Under the pieces are notes generated by a model. That model was not told where the DNA came from. It was given only the letters and a program-made list of their open reading frames with translations, and searched no databases. This document shows, piece after piece, positions 21,896-31,529 of a stretch of DNA of 64,000 bases. This DNA is from Noviherbaspirillum massiliense JC206 (lineage in GTDB: Bacteria; Pseudomonadota; Gammaproteobacteria; Burkholderiales; Burkholderiaceae_D). A program made the translations under genes and the position numbers. The DNA lies in assembly GCF_000312045.1 (NCBI RefSeq), contig NZ_HE978634.1, positions 1,854,098 through 1,918,097 on the forward strand, in the 5' to 3' direction. Position 1 is the first letter of the stretch; each line of letters starts with the position of its first letter.

Positions 21896-23061
21896 CTAGG
21901 CACCTCCACAATACGCCCGAAATTCTTTCCGAATTTTTTCTGATATTCCGCCATTTTTTGCATCCGCTCCTGCACACGCGTGCGGTCCTGTACTTCGCCC
22001 GCAAGCTGCCCGCAAGCTGCATCGATATCGTCACCCCGGGTTTTTCGGATGGTCGTGACAATGCCGGCATCCATCAGGATCTGGGCAAATGCCTTGATGC
22101 GCGGATTCTTGGATCGGGTCAAGCCCGACTCCGGGAATGGATTGAAGGGAATCAGGTTGAATTTGCACGGAACTGTATTCTCCCCGCCCTGTACCAATTC
22201 CACCAACTCGCGAGCATGGGCGTCGGTGTCGTTCACGCCATCGAGCATGCAATATTCAAAGGTAATGAAGTCGCGCGGCGCGAATTCCAGGTACCGCTTG
22301 CAAGCCGCCATCAATTCGGAGAGTGGGTATTTCCGGTTCAAGGGCACCAGCCCATCGCGCAACGCGTCGTTGGAGGCGTGCAGCGATACTGCCAGCGCGA
22401 CCGGGCATTCCTGGGCCAGTCTGTCGATCATGGGCACCACGCCGCTGGTGGAAACCGTGACGCGCCGCCGTGACAGCCCGTAGGCGTTGTCGTCGAGCAT
22501 GAGCCGCAATGCGGTGACCGTTGGCTCGAAATTCAGCAGGGGTTCGCCCATGCCCATCATCACCACATTGGTGATCTGACGCTCACCCTTGGGCCCAGGC
22601 TCGATGCCCTTGGACTTGCGCAGCTCGAATTCCGCCATCCAGAGCTGGCCGATGATTTCACCGACTGTCAGATTGCGACTGAATCCCTGCTTGCCGGTAG
22701 AGCAGAAACGGCAGTTGACTGCGCAGCCGGCTTGAGTCGAGATGCACAGCGTGCCCCGGTTCTCTTCAGGGATGAAGACGGTTTCGACCGCGTTACCCTG
22801 TCCGACATCAAGCAGCCATTTGCGTGTGCCATCGGCCGAGGTGTGGTCGCTGATCACCGCCGGAGCGGCAATCGTCGCGCGGGTCTTTAATTTCTCGCGC
22901 AGTGATTTGGCAAGATCCGACATCGCGTCAAAATCGCTGACGCCGAATTGATGAATCCAGCGCTGAAGCTGTTTGGCGCGAAACGGTTTCTCACCCAACT
23001 CGCCGCAATAGGCAACGAGTTGTGCGGGATCGAGGTCCAGCAAATTGGTGAGAGACGTCAT
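21892..23061 (-). CDS. rlmN: Dual-specificity RNA methyltransferase RlmN
   Basis: RlmN is a radical-SAM enzyme that makes 2-methyladenosine at A2503 of 23S rRNA and at A37 of some tRNAs. The 389-residue protein has the radical-SAM cysteines in [15 protein letters not shown], the MGMGEPLLN motif, and a conserved Cys near the C-terminus ([10 protein letters not shown]) that serves as the methylated residue. Its start is 67 bases after ndk. Confidence 0.96.
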   Translation of the reverse strand: MTSLTNLLDLDPAQLVAYCGELGEKPFRAKQLQRWIHQFGVSDFDAMSDLAKSLREKLKTRATIAAPAVISDHTSADGTRKWLLDVGQGNAVETVFIPEENRGTLCISTQAGCAVNCRFCSTGKQGFSRNLTVGEIIGQLWMAEFELRKSKGIEPGPKGERQITNVVMMGMGEPLLNFEPTVTALRLMLDDNAYGLSRRRVTVSTSGVVPMIDRLAQECPVALAVSLHASNDALRDGLVPLNRKYPLSELMAACKRYLEFAPRDFITFEYCMLDGVNDTDAHARELVELVQGGENTVPCKFNLIPFNPFPESGLTRSKNPRIKAFAQILMDAGIVTTIRKTRGDDIDAACGQLAGEVQDRTRVQERMQKMAEYQKKFGKNFGRIVEVPR

Positions 23062-23128
23062 AGCAATATTTCATCAAGCCATTCATCCTTGAAGCAACAT
23101 ACTGCGCACAAGGAGAATGGCAATTCAA

Positions 23129-23554
23129 TCAGCGGGAATAAACATTCAATGCCGGGAAGAAATAGGCAATTTCAACCTTGGCAGTTTCGGGGGCATCCGA
23201 GCCATGGACCGCGTTGGCATCGATGGAGTCGGCAAAATCGGCACGGATAGTGCCTTTCTCCGCTTTCTTCGGATCGGTGGCGCCCATCAGTTCACGGTTT
23301 TTGGCGATCGCATTTTCGCCTTCCAGAACTTGCACCATCACCGGCCCGGAAATCATGAAATCCACCAGGTCCTTGAAGAACGGACGTTCGCGATGCACGG
23401 CATAAAAGCCTTCTGCTTCAGCACGCGACAGTTGCGCCATACGGGCGGCCACGATTTTCAGTCCTGCATTTTCAAAGCGGGAATAGATCTGACCAATCAC
23501 ATTTTTTGCGACAGCATCAGGCTTGATGATTGACAGGGTGCGTTCGATTGCCAT
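23129..23554 (-). CDS. ndk: Nucleoside diphosphate kinase
   Basis: Ndk transfers the gamma phosphate between nucleoside triphosphates and diphosphates. The 141-residue protein begins [15 protein letters not shown], with the catalytic His in NAVHGSD near residue 117 and the [14 protein letters not shown] loop. The ATG at 23554 has TGGAG about 9 bases upstream and is preferred over an ATG five codons earlier. It is the first gene of the long minus-strand run, so its upstream region probably holds the main promoter. Confidence 0.97.
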   Translation of the reverse strand: MAIERTLSIIKPDAVAKNVIGQIYSRFENAGLKIVAARMAQLSRAEAEGFYAVHRERPFFKDLVDFMISGPVMVQVLEGENAIAKNRELMGATDPKKAEKGTIRADFADSIDANAVHGSDAPETAKVEIAYFFPALNVYSR

Positions 23555-23773
23555 CTGTAAAAACTCCAATAAAAATAAAGGGTTAAGATAAGGAATGAAG
23601 AATTAAACTAACCTTCTATTCTAGCATGAAACACCTTCCGTACGGCAGGGAACCGAAATCCACCATCCGGAGATTCGGAACCCCGGCATGCTCCCGCTGC
23701 TCTGACGTGGAAGTGGTCATGTTATTCTTTCGGAACGCAATCTTCTCGTAAAACCTCGGATTGGAGGCCCAAT

Positions 23774-24466
23774 ATGGACCAAAACCTGCAGCGTGCCTAC
23801 GGCACAAGCACTGAATCGCTCGTCGTACGCAACCGGGTACTGCGCAATACCTACTGGCTGCTCGCGATCTCGATGATTCCCACGATCCTGGGCGCCTGGC
23901 TTGGGGTGCAGTTCAGGTTCTCTTTCTTCCAGGGGAGCCCTGTTGTCGGATTCATGCTTTTCCTTGCGATTGCATTCGGATTCTTCTATGCGATCGAAAA
24001 AACGAAAAATTCCGGACTGGGCGTCGCTATCCTGCTTGGCTTCACCTTCTTCATGGGGCTGATGCTGTCCCGTCTGATCGGCCACATCCTTGGCTTCACG
24101 AACGGTGCGGCGCTCATCATGACGGCGTTTGGGGGAACGGCTGGAATACTGGGCGTGATGGCCACGATCGCCACCGTTTCGAAGCGGGATTTTTCCGGAC
24201 TCGGGAAATGGCTGTTCGCCGGCGTGCTAGTGATCCTGGCGGCTGCCCTGGCAAATATCTTCCTGCAATTGCCGGCGCTGTACCTCGTCGTATCGATCAT
24301 GGCGATCGCCATCTTTTCCGCCTACATCCTGTTCGACGTGCAGCAAATCATCAATGGTGGAGAAACCAACTACATTTCCGCCACGCTGAACATCTATCTG
24401 GACGTCTACAACATTTTCGCCAATCTGCTGGCCCTGCTCGGCATTTTTGGCGGCAGCCGCGATTGA
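23774..24466 (+). CDS. yccA: Bax inhibitor-1 / YccA family membrane protein
   Basis: A 230-residue protein with about seven membrane helices, the BI-1 family pattern. The N-terminus is short and polar (MDQNLQRAYG), and the C-terminus has the conserved segment ILFDVQQIINGGETNYI followed by LYLDVYNIFANLL. In E. coli YccA interacts with FtsH and HflKC, encoded here 11 kb away. The start has GGAGG about 7 bases upstream. It is transcribed divergently from ndk and ends at a bidirectional terminator shared with rlmD. Confidence 0.9.
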   Translation: MDQNLQRAYGTSTESLVVRNRVLRNTYWLLAISMIPTILGAWLGVQFRFSFFQGSPVVGFMLFLAIAFGFFYAIEKTKNSGLGVAILLGFTFFMGLMLSRLIGHILGFTNGAALIMTAFGGTAGILGVMATIATVSKRDFSGLGKWLFAGVLVILAAALANIFLQLPALYLVVSIMAIAIFSAYILFDVQQIINGGETNYISATLNIYLDVYNIFANLLALLGIFGGSRD

Positions 24467-24490
24467 AGCGATTGAAGCTCTAGAGAGGTA

Positions 24491-24520
24491 AAAAAAGCCG
24501 GCCCGCGGGCCGGCTTTTTT
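24491..24520. terminator. Bidirectional terminator between yccA and rlmD
   Basis: A perfect 30-base palindrome, A6-GCCGGCCCGCGGGCCGGC-T6, is placed between the convergent stops of yccA and rlmD. T-runs on both strands allow termination in both directions. Confidence 0.92.
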
Positions 24521-24534
24521 GTTTCCAGGCTCGG

Positions 24535-25878
24535 CTAATTTGCCAGTTCGAATACCGCAATCGATTCCACGTGGGCCGTGTGCGGAAACATGTTGACCAC
24601 GCCCGCCTGTTTCAGGACATATCCTCCCAAATGGACTAGCACGCCGGCATCGCGCGCCAGCGTCGCCGGATTGCAGGACACATAGACAATGCGTCTCGGC
24701 TTCATGTCAGGATGCGCTTCCCCCAGACCCACGACGGCCTGACACACTGCGATCGCACCTTCACGCGGAGGATCGATCAGCAAACGGTCGAATTTTCCGA
24801 GCGCGACCAGGTCTTCGGTCGTCGCTTCGAACAAATTGCGGCAATGGAAGCTGGTCTTTTCCGCCAGGCCGTTGGCCCTGGCATTTTCCAAGGCGCGCTC
24901 CGTCAGCGTTGTGCTACCTTCAATGCCGACCACTTCGCGTGCCTGAGTCGCGAGCGGCAGCGTGAAATTCCCGAGACCGCAGAACAGGTCTGCCACCCGT
25001 TCGTCCGGCTGCACTTGCAACAAGCGCAAGGCGCGCGCCACCAGCACTCGGTTGATATGGTGATTCACTTGGGTAAAGTCGGTCGGCTTGAACGGCATCC
25101 TGATGCCGAATTCGGGCAAGGTGTAAGCCAGCTCAACATCAATCGGATAAAAGGGGTGGACAGTATCCGGCCCTTTGGGCTGCAGCCACCACTGGATCTG
25201 GTATTCGTCCGCAAACGCCCTCAGCTTGTCCTGATCCTCCTCTGTCAGCGGCGCCATGATCCGTAACACGAGCGCTGTCACCTTGTCGCCGACGGCCAGT
25301 TCAATCTGCGGCATCTGCTCAAAAATGGTGAGCGATTCCACGAGGCGTCGCAGCGGCACCAGCATCGCCGAAACATGCGGGGGCAGGATTTCGCAGGTCT
25401 CCATGTCGGCGATGAAAGAGGATTTCCGCTCATGAAAGCCGACCAGCACGCCGCCCTTCTTCCTGACATTGCGCACTGACAGTCGTGCGCGGTAACGGTA
25501 TCCCCAAGTGGGGCCATGGATCGGGCGCAGGATAGTCTCCGCGCGCACCTTTCCGATGTGCCAGAGGTTGTCTTCCAGCACCCGCTGCTTGATCGCGACC
25601 TGCGCTCCCGCTTCCAGGTGCTGCATCGCGCAGCCGCCACAGATACCAAAGTGCCGGCACTGGGGCTTGGCCCGCAGCGAAGACTCGCTGTGCAATTGCG
25701 TCAGGACGGCAGCCTCCCATTTTGGCTTCCTGCGGAACGACTCGAAGCTGACACGTTCGCCAGGCAGCGCTCCCTCCACAAAAATCACCTTGCCTTGCGT
25801 GCCGTCTTCGTTCTGCAGATGGCCCACGCCTCTGCCTTCCATGTCCAGGGATTTGATTTCGATGATGTCGTGCTGCAT
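24535..25878 (-). CDS. rlmD: 23S rRNA (uracil-5)-methyltransferase RlmD
   Basis: RlmD (RumA) makes m5U1939 in 23S rRNA. The 447-residue protein has an N-terminal TRAM domain ([13 protein letters not shown]) and four Fe-S cysteines, three in [10 protein letters not shown] and one further on. A Rossmann methyltransferase fold follows with [15 protein letters not shown], and the catalytic Cys is in [12 protein letters not shown]. It is the last gene of the rpoS-associated run, 69 bases after the exonuclease gene. Confidence 0.93.
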   Translation of the reverse strand: MQHDIIEIKSLDMEGRGVGHLQNEDGTQGKVIFVEGALPGERVSFESFRRKPKWEAAVLTQLHSESSLRAKPQCRHFGICGGCAMQHLEAGAQVAIKQRVLEDNLWHIGKVRAETILRPIHGPTWGYRYRARLSVRNVRKKGGVLVGFHERKSSFIADMETCEILPPHVSAMLVPLRRLVESLTIFEQMPQIELAVGDKVTALVLRIMAPLTEEDQDKLRAFADEYQIQWWLQPKGPDTVHPFYPIDVELAYTLPEFGIRMPFKPTDFTQVNHHINRVLVARALRLLQVQPDERVADLFCGLGNFTLPLATQAREVVGIEGSTTLTERALENARANGLAEKTSFHCRNLFEATTEDLVALGKFDRLLIDPPREGAIAVCQAVVGLGEAHPDMKPRRIVYVSCNPATLARDAGVLVHLGGYVLKQAGVVNMFPHTAHVESIAVFELAN

Positions 25879-25947
25879 AAGGATATGAATTGCCGGAGCG
25901 GCGTTCGTCCGGGTCCGGGTATGAAAAAGAAAATTCTCGCCGTGAAT

Positions 25948-26736
25948 TCAGGGCCGAGCTTGCGGCTGCCAGGCAGCCAGATATTCCTTCCAGTGGGCCC
26001 CATCGAGTGCGGAAAGCGAGGATCGCACCAGGTCGATCTCCGCGTCATACGCAGCGCGTGTCAGGGCGCCACGCATGAGCTGGTAGCGGCAATAGACGAG
26101 GTAGGTATTGACGACGTCAGTTTCGCAGTAATTGCGGATTTCTTCGAGCCGCCCTTCCTGGAACAGGGGCCATACCTGCGATCCGTCCACGCCCAGCTTG
26201 CCGGGAAAGCCGCACAGTTTGGCAAGTTCATCCAGCGGGGCATTTGCGCGGCCCGTATAAAGCGCAAGCATATCCATCAAATCAAGATGACGGGTATGAA
26301 AACGGTTCAGGTAATTGTTCCACTTGAAGTCGCGGTCGTCGTCGCCCATTTCCCAGTAGCGCGACGCGCACACGCCGTTGACCATGGCACGGTAATGCAG
26401 GACCGGCAGATCGAAGCCGCCTCCATTCCACGAAATGAGCTGCGGGGTGTACTTGTCAATGATACGAAAGAAGTCTTGTACCAGCTTCCCTTCCTGGTCC
26501 TGCAGGCTTCCCAGAGAACGCACGCGAAAGCCCTCGTCATCGCGGAAGACGCAGGAAATCGCCGCGACACAATGCAGGTGATGCTGCAAGAATTCCGATC
26601 CCGTCCTTTCACGGCGCGCGTCGAATGCAAGCGCAGCAACTTCGCTATCCGTCATGGATTCCGGATGCCCGTTCAAGGCGCGCAAGCCAGCAACATCGGG
26701 AATCGTCTCGATGTCGAATACCAGTACCGGAATCAC
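25948..26736 (-). CDS. Predicted 3'-5' exonuclease, PolB-proofreading-like
   Basis: A 262-residue DEDDy exonuclease resembling the proofreading domain of family B DNA polymerases, without any polymerase part. Motif I is VFDIETIP (residues 5-12), motif II is [13 protein letters not shown], and motif III is [11 protein letters not shown] with the Tyr-x3-Asp spacing. Its GTG start overlaps the rpoS stop in GTGA, so translation is coupled to the stationary-phase sigma factor. The family's physiological substrate is not established. The coupling suggests a role in starvation or stress repair, which is an inference. Confidence 0.85.
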   Translation of the reverse strand: MIPVLVFDIETIPDVAGLRALNGHPESMTDSEVAALAFDARRERTGSEFLQHHLHCVAAISCVFRDDEGFRVRSLGSLQDQEGKLVQDFFRIIDKYTPQLISWNGGGFDLPVLHYRAMVNGVCASRYWEMGDDDRDFKWNNYLNRFHTRHLDLMDMLALYTGRANAPLDELAKLCGFPGKLGVDGSQVWPLFQEGRLEEIRNYCETDVVNTYLVYCRYQLMRGALTRAAYDAEIDLVRSSLSALDGAHWKEYLAAWQPQARP

Positions 26737-27761
26737 AACAAGGCATCCTTTCCGACTCCGCGCGCGGTCAGTGCGCGCTTGAGCTTGACCAGGGCTTCCT
26801 GCTGGATCTGCCTGACGCGCTCCCTTGTGACGCTCATTTCTGCCGCCAGTTCTTCGAGGGTGGCCGGATCGTCGTTATCAAGGCCGAAGCGCCGGATCAC
26901 CACGAGGCGCTGCTTGTCCGGCAATTTCTTCAGCCAGTCACGCACCAGCACCGTCATCTCATGCGTCTCCGCACGGGAATCCGGCGAGTCGTCGGAATCA
27001 CCAGGCAGCATGTCCATCAGGCTGGCCTGCGGATCATTGTCGAGCGGCGCGTCGAGCGACGTCGCATGTTCGGACAAGGCGAGAATGTCCTGCACGTCTT
27101 CCACCGGCCGATCCACCAGATGCGCGATGTCCTCCACGCTGGCGTCCTTGCCGTCATGGTGCTGTGCCTCCAGGTGATACTTGGCGCGCAGGATCTGATT
27201 CAATTCGCGAACCATGTGTACCGGCAGCCGCACGGTGCGCGCCTGGTTCATGATGGCGCGCTCGATGCTCTGCCGGATCCACCAGGTCGCATAGGTAGAA
27301 AAACGGAAGCCGCGCTCCGGCTCGAATTTGTCGATCGCACGCATCAATCCGAGATTGCCTTCCTCGATCAAATCCAGCAGCACCACACCGCGGTTGATGT
27401 AATGCTTGGCGATCGATACCACCAGGCGCAGATTGTGCTCAATCATCTTCTGCCGGGCTTCGAAATCACCCTGCTTCGCCAAGGTGGCGAAACGGATCTC
27501 CTCTTCGGCCGACAGCAGAGGGCGAGCCCCAATCTGGTTCAGGTAATGCTGCGTGGTGTCGGTGGACAGTTCAGCCGCAAGCACCGTCTTCAATTCATCC
27601 ACCGGGTCGACCGTGGCCACGTTGGGATCGGCGGGGTCGACTTCGCGCAAGTCGTCAATCAGCGCAGCCCCTGTTTCCTCCGCGCTGCCAAGCGACATGT
27701 CGTCGGACAGGTCGTCCGAAGGCGTTTCATCTTCCAGAGGCTCTCGGTGGTTGCGTGTCAT
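26733..27761 (-). CDS. rpoS: Stationary-phase sigma factor RpoS
   Basis: A 342-residue sigma-70-family factor. Region 1.2 is [21 protein letters not shown]. Region 2 includes [27 protein letters not shown] and [13 protein letters not shown]. Region 4 ends with the helix-turn-helix [20 protein letters not shown]. An acidic N-terminal extension of about 55 residues lacks the long region 1.1 of RpoD. Its position directly after nlpD, with no gap between stop and start, settles the RpoS identity. Control by a promoter inside nlpD, as in E. coli, is likely but not visible. Confidence 0.96.
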   Translation of the reverse strand: MTRNHREPLEDETPSDDLSDDMSLGSAEETGAALIDDLREVDPADPNVATVDPVDELKTVLAAELSTDTTQHYLNQIGARPLLSAEEEIRFATLAKQGDFEARQKMIEHNLRLVVSIAKHYINRGVVLLDLIEEGNLGLMRAIDKFEPERGFRFSTYATWWIRQSIERAIMNQARTVRLPVHMVRELNQILRAKYHLEAQHHDGKDASVEDIAHLVDRPVEDVQDILALSEHATSLDAPLDNDPQASLMDMLPGDSDDSPDSRAETHEMTVLVRDWLKKLPDKQRLVVIRRFGLDNDDPATLEELAAEMSVTRERVRQIQQEALVKLKRALTARGVGKDALL

Positions 27762-28724
27762 TTAACGATCCGGCAGATATTTCGAGGGATCAACCGGCTT
27801 GCCTTGCTGGCGAATCTCGAAATGGAGTTTCACAGCGTCAGTGTCGGAATTTCCCATTTCGGCAATTTTTTGCCCTTTGCTGACGGTTTGACCCTCTTTC
27901 ACCAGGATGGTTTTGTTATGCGCATAAGCGGACAACAGATTATTGGAGTGTCTTAAAATCACCAAATTTCCGTACCCGCGCACGCTGCTGGCGTACATCA
28001 CCTTTCCCGCACCTGCTGCCAGCACCGGCTGCCCGATTTTTCCGGCAATATCGATGCCCTTCTTGCCTTCGCTAAAGGCGCTGACGACCTTGCCTTCGGT
28101 TGGCCATACCCAGCTGAGTCCCTCGGTATCGGCATTGGAAGCAGGAGGCGTTTCCGGTCCTTTTTCCGACGCTTTTGGCTCCTCGCCCTTGTGCGCATCC
28201 GGCTTGATCGATGCGACCTGCGACGAGTTGGTGGTGTCGGGCTTTTGCAGCTCTGCCAGCGACTTTTCCGAATATGGACGCTTGTCGCCGCGTGGAACAC
28301 TCTTATTGGGGGCGCTGGCATGGGCGGCTGCGCCCGCAGCCCCCAGAGGCCTCACCTCTACTCCAGAATTTGTGGAAACGCTGCCCACCTGAGTGCCGCC
28401 CGCGCCAATTCCCGGCTCGGGAGGCGCAACCCGCAACATCTGGTCGACCTTGATGTCGTTCGGATCTGCCAGATTGTTCCACGCAACCAGGTCGCGATAG
28501 TTTTGGCCGAACTCGAGCGCGATCTGGATCAGCGTATCGCCTTTCCTGACGATGTAATAACCACGTTCGGCCTGCTTGGCTGGTGCCTGCGCTGTCGAAC
28601 CGGCTGCCGATCGTGCAGTGGAAGTCCGGTCCACGACTGGCGCAGGATGGCGTGGTGTCATGCAGGCCGCAATTAGGCTAGACAACATCGCGACGGATAC
28701 TAAACGTGCTGTTTTCATTCTCAT
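27762..28724 (-). CDS. nlpD: Amidase activator lipoprotein NlpD (LysM + degenerate LytM)
   Basis: A 320-residue outer-membrane lipoprotein with a lipobox in SLIAAC. LysM lies at about 54-100 (YYIVRKGDTLIQIALEFG). A Pro/Ser/Lys-rich linker and a C-terminal LytM/M23 domain follow. The domain looks inactive: the first zinc His is replaced in KGIDIAG and the HxH motif reads KLH. This matches E. coli NlpD, which activates the amidase AmiC at the division site instead of cutting peptidoglycan itself. It follows pcm by 52 bases and abuts rpoS. Confidence 0.94.
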   Translation of the reverse strand: MRMKTARLVSVAMLSSLIAACMTPRHPAPVVDRTSTARSAAGSTAQAPAKQAERGYYIVRKGDTLIQIALEFGQNYRDLVAWNNLADPNDIKVDQMLRVAPPEPGIGAGGTQVGSVSTNSGVEVRPLGAAGAAAHASAPNKSVPRGDKRPYSEKSLAELQKPDTTNSSQVASIKPDAHKGEEPKASEKGPETPPASNADTEGLSWVWPTEGKVVSAFSEGKKGIDIAGKIGQPVLAAGAGKVMYASSVRGYGNLVILRHSNNLLSAYAHNKTILVKEGQTVSKGQKIAEMGNSDTDAVKLHFEIRQQGKPVDPSKYLPDR

Positions 28725-28776
28725 GCAATCAATTATCTTGTGGCGGCAGCGATGCCCGATCAGAAGTGGAGCGATG

Positions 28777-29646
28777 TCAGATCACGCCGGAGCGCAGCGG
28801 CACAAAATGGCAATCTTCCAGTGTGGCCGTCGTCCACTCGAATTTGCTGACTCGTTCGATCAATTGAAGCACTTGATGCTGCGCACCTACTGGCGCGACC
28901 AGTCTTCCCCCGATACTCATTTGCTCCAACAGGGTCTGCGGGACTTCCATTCCGGCGGCGGCCAGAATGATACCGTCGAATGGCGCCACCTGGGGAAGTC
29001 CAAGCATACCATCTCCATAGTGCAAGCGAATATTGGCAATGCGCAGCGGCCTCAAGTTGGCCTTTGCCAATTCATGCAAGGGCTTGATGCGTTCAATCGA
29101 ATACACCTCTTTCGCGACCAGCGACAGGACGGCTGCCTGGTAGCCGCAGCCCGTGCCGATCTCAAGTACGCGGTTCAGCGTTCCGCCATTGCCGTTATCG
29201 CGCATGACTTCAATCATGCGCGCCACAATATAGGGTTGTGAAATCGTCTGGTGATGCCCGATCGGCAAGGAGGCGTCGATATAGGCTTGACTGGCAAGCG
29301 CCGGTTCCACGAAGAGGTGGCGCGGCACGGCTTCCATGGCCGCCAGTACTTTCGCATCCTTGACTCCCTGCTTCGCGACGCGAGCCACCATCGCCTTCCG
29401 GACTGCATCGGATACCAGCGATGCCGAACGATCAGCCGGTGGTCCAGGGGGATTGATCCGTGGCTCGGTCGATGTTGCCAGATTCGCGCCGGAGGCAGCA
29501 CGGCTTAGATTTTGCAATGCATTCTGCGTCGCGGTTTGCGGTGTCGCAATCTTGACGATAGCGGAGAGTTTTTCCGGCACCGTCTTTGGGGCTTTTTCAA
29601 CAACAGCAGACAATGACAGCGGAAAACGCTTGCTCTTGCCAGTCAT
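28777..29646 (-). CDS. pcm: Protein-L-isoaspartate O-methyltransferase
   Basis: Pcm methylates isoaspartyl residues in aged proteins to start their repair. The SAM-binding motif is [15 protein letters not shown], and the family segment [15 protein letters not shown] lies before it. The 289-residue protein carries about 75 extra N-terminal residues rich in Ala, Thr, Pro and Ser that the compact E. coli enzyme lacks. Its ATG overlaps the surE stop by 4 bases, so it is coupled to SurE. Confidence 0.95.
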   Translation of the reverse strand: MTGKSKRFPLSLSAVVEKAPKTVPEKLSAIVKIATPQTATQNALQNLSRAASGANLATSTEPRINPPGPPADRSASLVSDAVRKAMVARVAKQGVKDAKVLAAMEAVPRHLFVEPALASQAYIDASLPIGHHQTISQPYIVARMIEVMRDNGNGGTLNRVLEIGTGCGYQAAVLSLVAKEVYSIERIKPLHELAKANLRPLRIANIRLHYGDGMLGLPQVAPFDGIILAAAGMEVPQTLLEQMSIGGRLVAPVGAQHQVLQLIERVSKFEWTTATLEDCHFVPLRSGVI

Positions 29647-30380
29647 AGCAATCCCCTCCTGAGCGCATCCAGTTGTTCCCTATGTGTCAGATCCATCTGC
29701 AAAGGCGTTATTGATACATAGCCATGCGCCACCGCATGAAAATCGGTACCTTCTCCGGCATCTTTCGCTGCTCCCGAAGGGCCGATCCAGAAGATCTCGC
29801 GGCCGTGAGGATCCTGAGTTTTGATGACCGGTTCGGATGGATGCCTTTTGCCCAGTCGGGTTGCCACCATGCCCTTGATCTCGTTGTATGGCAAGCTTGG
29901 AATATTGACGTTAAGTAAATACGGCTTGCTCAGCAATTCCGCCTTATGCTCGACAATGTCTCGCGCCACTCGTGCCGCCGCATCCAGGTGCGCCCATCCC
30001 TTCTCCACCTGGGAAAATGCGATTGCCGGAACGCCGAACAGAAATCCTTCGGTTGCAGCGGCCACCGTTCCTGAATACAGGGTGTCATCTCCCATGTTCT
30101 GGCCCTGGTTGATGCCAGAAACCACAAGGTCTGGCTTGAATGCGAGTCCGCCGGTCAAGGCCACGTGCACGCAATCGGATGGTGTGCCATCGACGAAATA
30201 GGCGCCGCTTTCCGATCGATAAACCGACAAGGGCCGGTTAAGTGTCAAGGAATTCGAACTGCCGGACCGATTGCTGTCCGGTGCGACGACCACAATATCT
30301 GCAATCGGAGCAAGGGCATTGGCCAGAGCAATGATTCCAGGCGCCAGATAGCCGTCGTCGTTACTGACAAGAATTTTCAT
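29643..30380 (-). CDS. surE: 5'/3'-nucleotidase SurE
   Basis: SurE is a metal-dependent phosphatase of nucleoside monophosphates with a stationary-phase role. The 245-residue protein starts [10 protein letters not shown], with the metal-binding Asp pair at 8-9, and continues with [13 protein letters not shown] and [13 protein letters not shown]. The ATG at 30380 fits the family N-terminus exactly; an earlier in-frame start eight codons upstream is unlikely. The surE-pcm-nlpD-rpoS order matches E. coli. Confidence 0.96.
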   Translation of the reverse strand: MKILVSNDDGYLAPGIIALANALAPIADIVVVAPDSNRSGSSNSLTLNRPLSVYRSESGAYFVDGTPSDCVHVALTGGLAFKPDLVVSGINQGQNMGDDTLYSGTVAAATEGFLFGVPAIAFSQVEKGWAHLDAAARVARDIVEHKAELLSKPYLLNVNIPSLPYNEIKGMVATRLGKRHPSEPVIKTQDPHGREIFWIGPSGAAKDAGEGTDFHAVAHGYVSITPLQMDLTHREQLDALRRGLL

Positions 30381-30454
30381 AAGGCGCGATTTTACCCGAA
30401 GCAAACTTTGCTTCTCATCTGAGTCCGACCATTTTGAGGCATAATCGTAAATTC

Positions 30455-30470
30455 AAACGACCGTTCGTTT
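30455..30470. promoter_or_regulatory. TetR-type inverted repeat upstream of the quinone oxidoreductase gene
   Basis: AAACGA and TCGTTT flank CCGT, 23 bases before the start codon of the gene at 30493 and just downstream of a -10-like CATAAT (30440-30445). The geometry resembles TetR/AcrR-family operators, in which a repressor blocks transcription. No such regulator gene is in the window. Confidence 0.5.
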
Positions 30471-30492
30471 TTCCAAATAAAGAGGAGACTTC

Positions 30493-31473
30493 ATGAAAGC
30501 CATCGTTTGCAAGACTTGGGGACCGCCCGATTCGCTTCGAGTCGAAGATTTGCCCGATGTGGTTCCCGGCCCAGGCCAAGTCTCCATCGATGTCCAGGCA
30601 GCAGGCGTCAACTTCCCCGACGTGCTCATCATCCAGAACAAGTACCAGTTCAAGCCTGAACTGCCCTTTACCCCGGGGAGCGAACTTGCAGGCGTGGTGC
30701 GCGCGGTGGGCGAAGGCGTGACGCAATTCAAGGCGGGCGATAAAGTGATTGCCTTCGTCAGCACAGGCGCGTTTGCGCAGCAAATCGCCGCCCCGGTCCA
30801 GGCCCTGATGCCGATGCCGCCAGGTCTCGATTTCGATACCGCCGCCGCCGTCACCCTCACTTACGGCACGTCGCACCATGCTGTGGTCGACCGGGCGCAG
30901 TTAAAGGCCGGCGAAACCATGCTGGTGCTCGGCGCGGCCGGCGGAGTGGGTCTAGCGGCAATCGAGATCGGCAAGGCACTGGGCGCACGCGTGATCGCCG
31001 CCGCCTCGACCGACGAGAAGCTCGAAGTGTGCAAAGCCCATGGCGCCGACGCGACGATCAACTACAGCACACAAGACTTGCGCGAGGCGATCAAGGCCGC
31101 GACCGAAGGCAAAGGCCCCGATGTGATCTACGACCCGGTCGGCGGCGTCTATGCCGAACCGGCATTCCGCTCCATCGCGTGGCGCGGACGCTACCTGGTG
31201 ATTGGCTTTGCCAATGGCGAGATTCCCAAGCTGCCCTTGAATCTTCCGCTGCTCAAAGGCGCTTCGCTAGTTGGCGTATTCTGGGGCGAATTTGCCCGGC
31301 GCGAGCCGAAGGCCAATCTGGCCGCGATGCGCGAGCTGATGGGCTGGATGGCCGAAGGCAAGATCAGGCCGCATATCTCGCACCGCTACGCCCTGGCTGA
31401 GACGCCGCAAGCCCTGAACGACATGGCGGCGCGCAAAGTCACCGGCAAGGTCGTCATCCAGCCGCAGAGATAA
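30493..31473 (+). CDS. NADPH:quinone oxidoreductase-like zinc-free MDR enzyme
   Basis: A 326-residue medium-chain dehydrogenase/reductase of the quinone oxidoreductase group. The N-terminal GroES-like domain contains GVNFPDVLIIQ and PGSELAGVV. The Rossmann domain has the NADPH loop VLGAAGGVGLAAIEIG. The catalytic zinc ligands of alcohol dehydrogenases are absent, as expected for the group. The start has AGAGGAG 6 bases upstream. It is a single-gene unit between surE and a terminator, with a likely repressor site in front. The electron acceptor is not predictable. Confidence 0.88.
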   Translation: MKAIVCKTWGPPDSLRVEDLPDVVPGPGQVSIDVQAAGVNFPDVLIIQNKYQFKPELPFTPGSELAGVVRAVGEGVTQFKAGDKVIAFVSTGAFAQQIAAPVQALMPMPPGLDFDTAAAVTLTYGTSHHAVVDRAQLKAGETMLVLGAAGGVGLAAIEIGKALGARVIAAASTDEKLEVCKAHGADATINYSTQDLREAIKAATEGKGPDVIYDPVGGVYAEPAFRSIAWRGRYLVIGFANGEIPKLPLNLPLLKGASLVGVFWGEFARREPKANLAAMRELMGWMAEGKIRPHISHRYALAETPQALNDMAARKVTGKVVIQPQR

Positions 31474-31492
31474 TCAAGGGCTCAACCCTTCG

Positions 31493-31529
31493 AAACGCCC
31501 TTGTTCCCGCTGCGGAGCAAGGGCGTTTT
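31493..31529. terminator. Terminator between the quinone oxidoreductase and dinG-type genes
   Basis: An 11-bp stem (AAACGCCCTTG with CAAGGGCGTTT) with a 14-base loop and a short T-run lies between two convergent genes. It abuts the stop codon of the minus-strand helicase. Confidence 0.75.
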
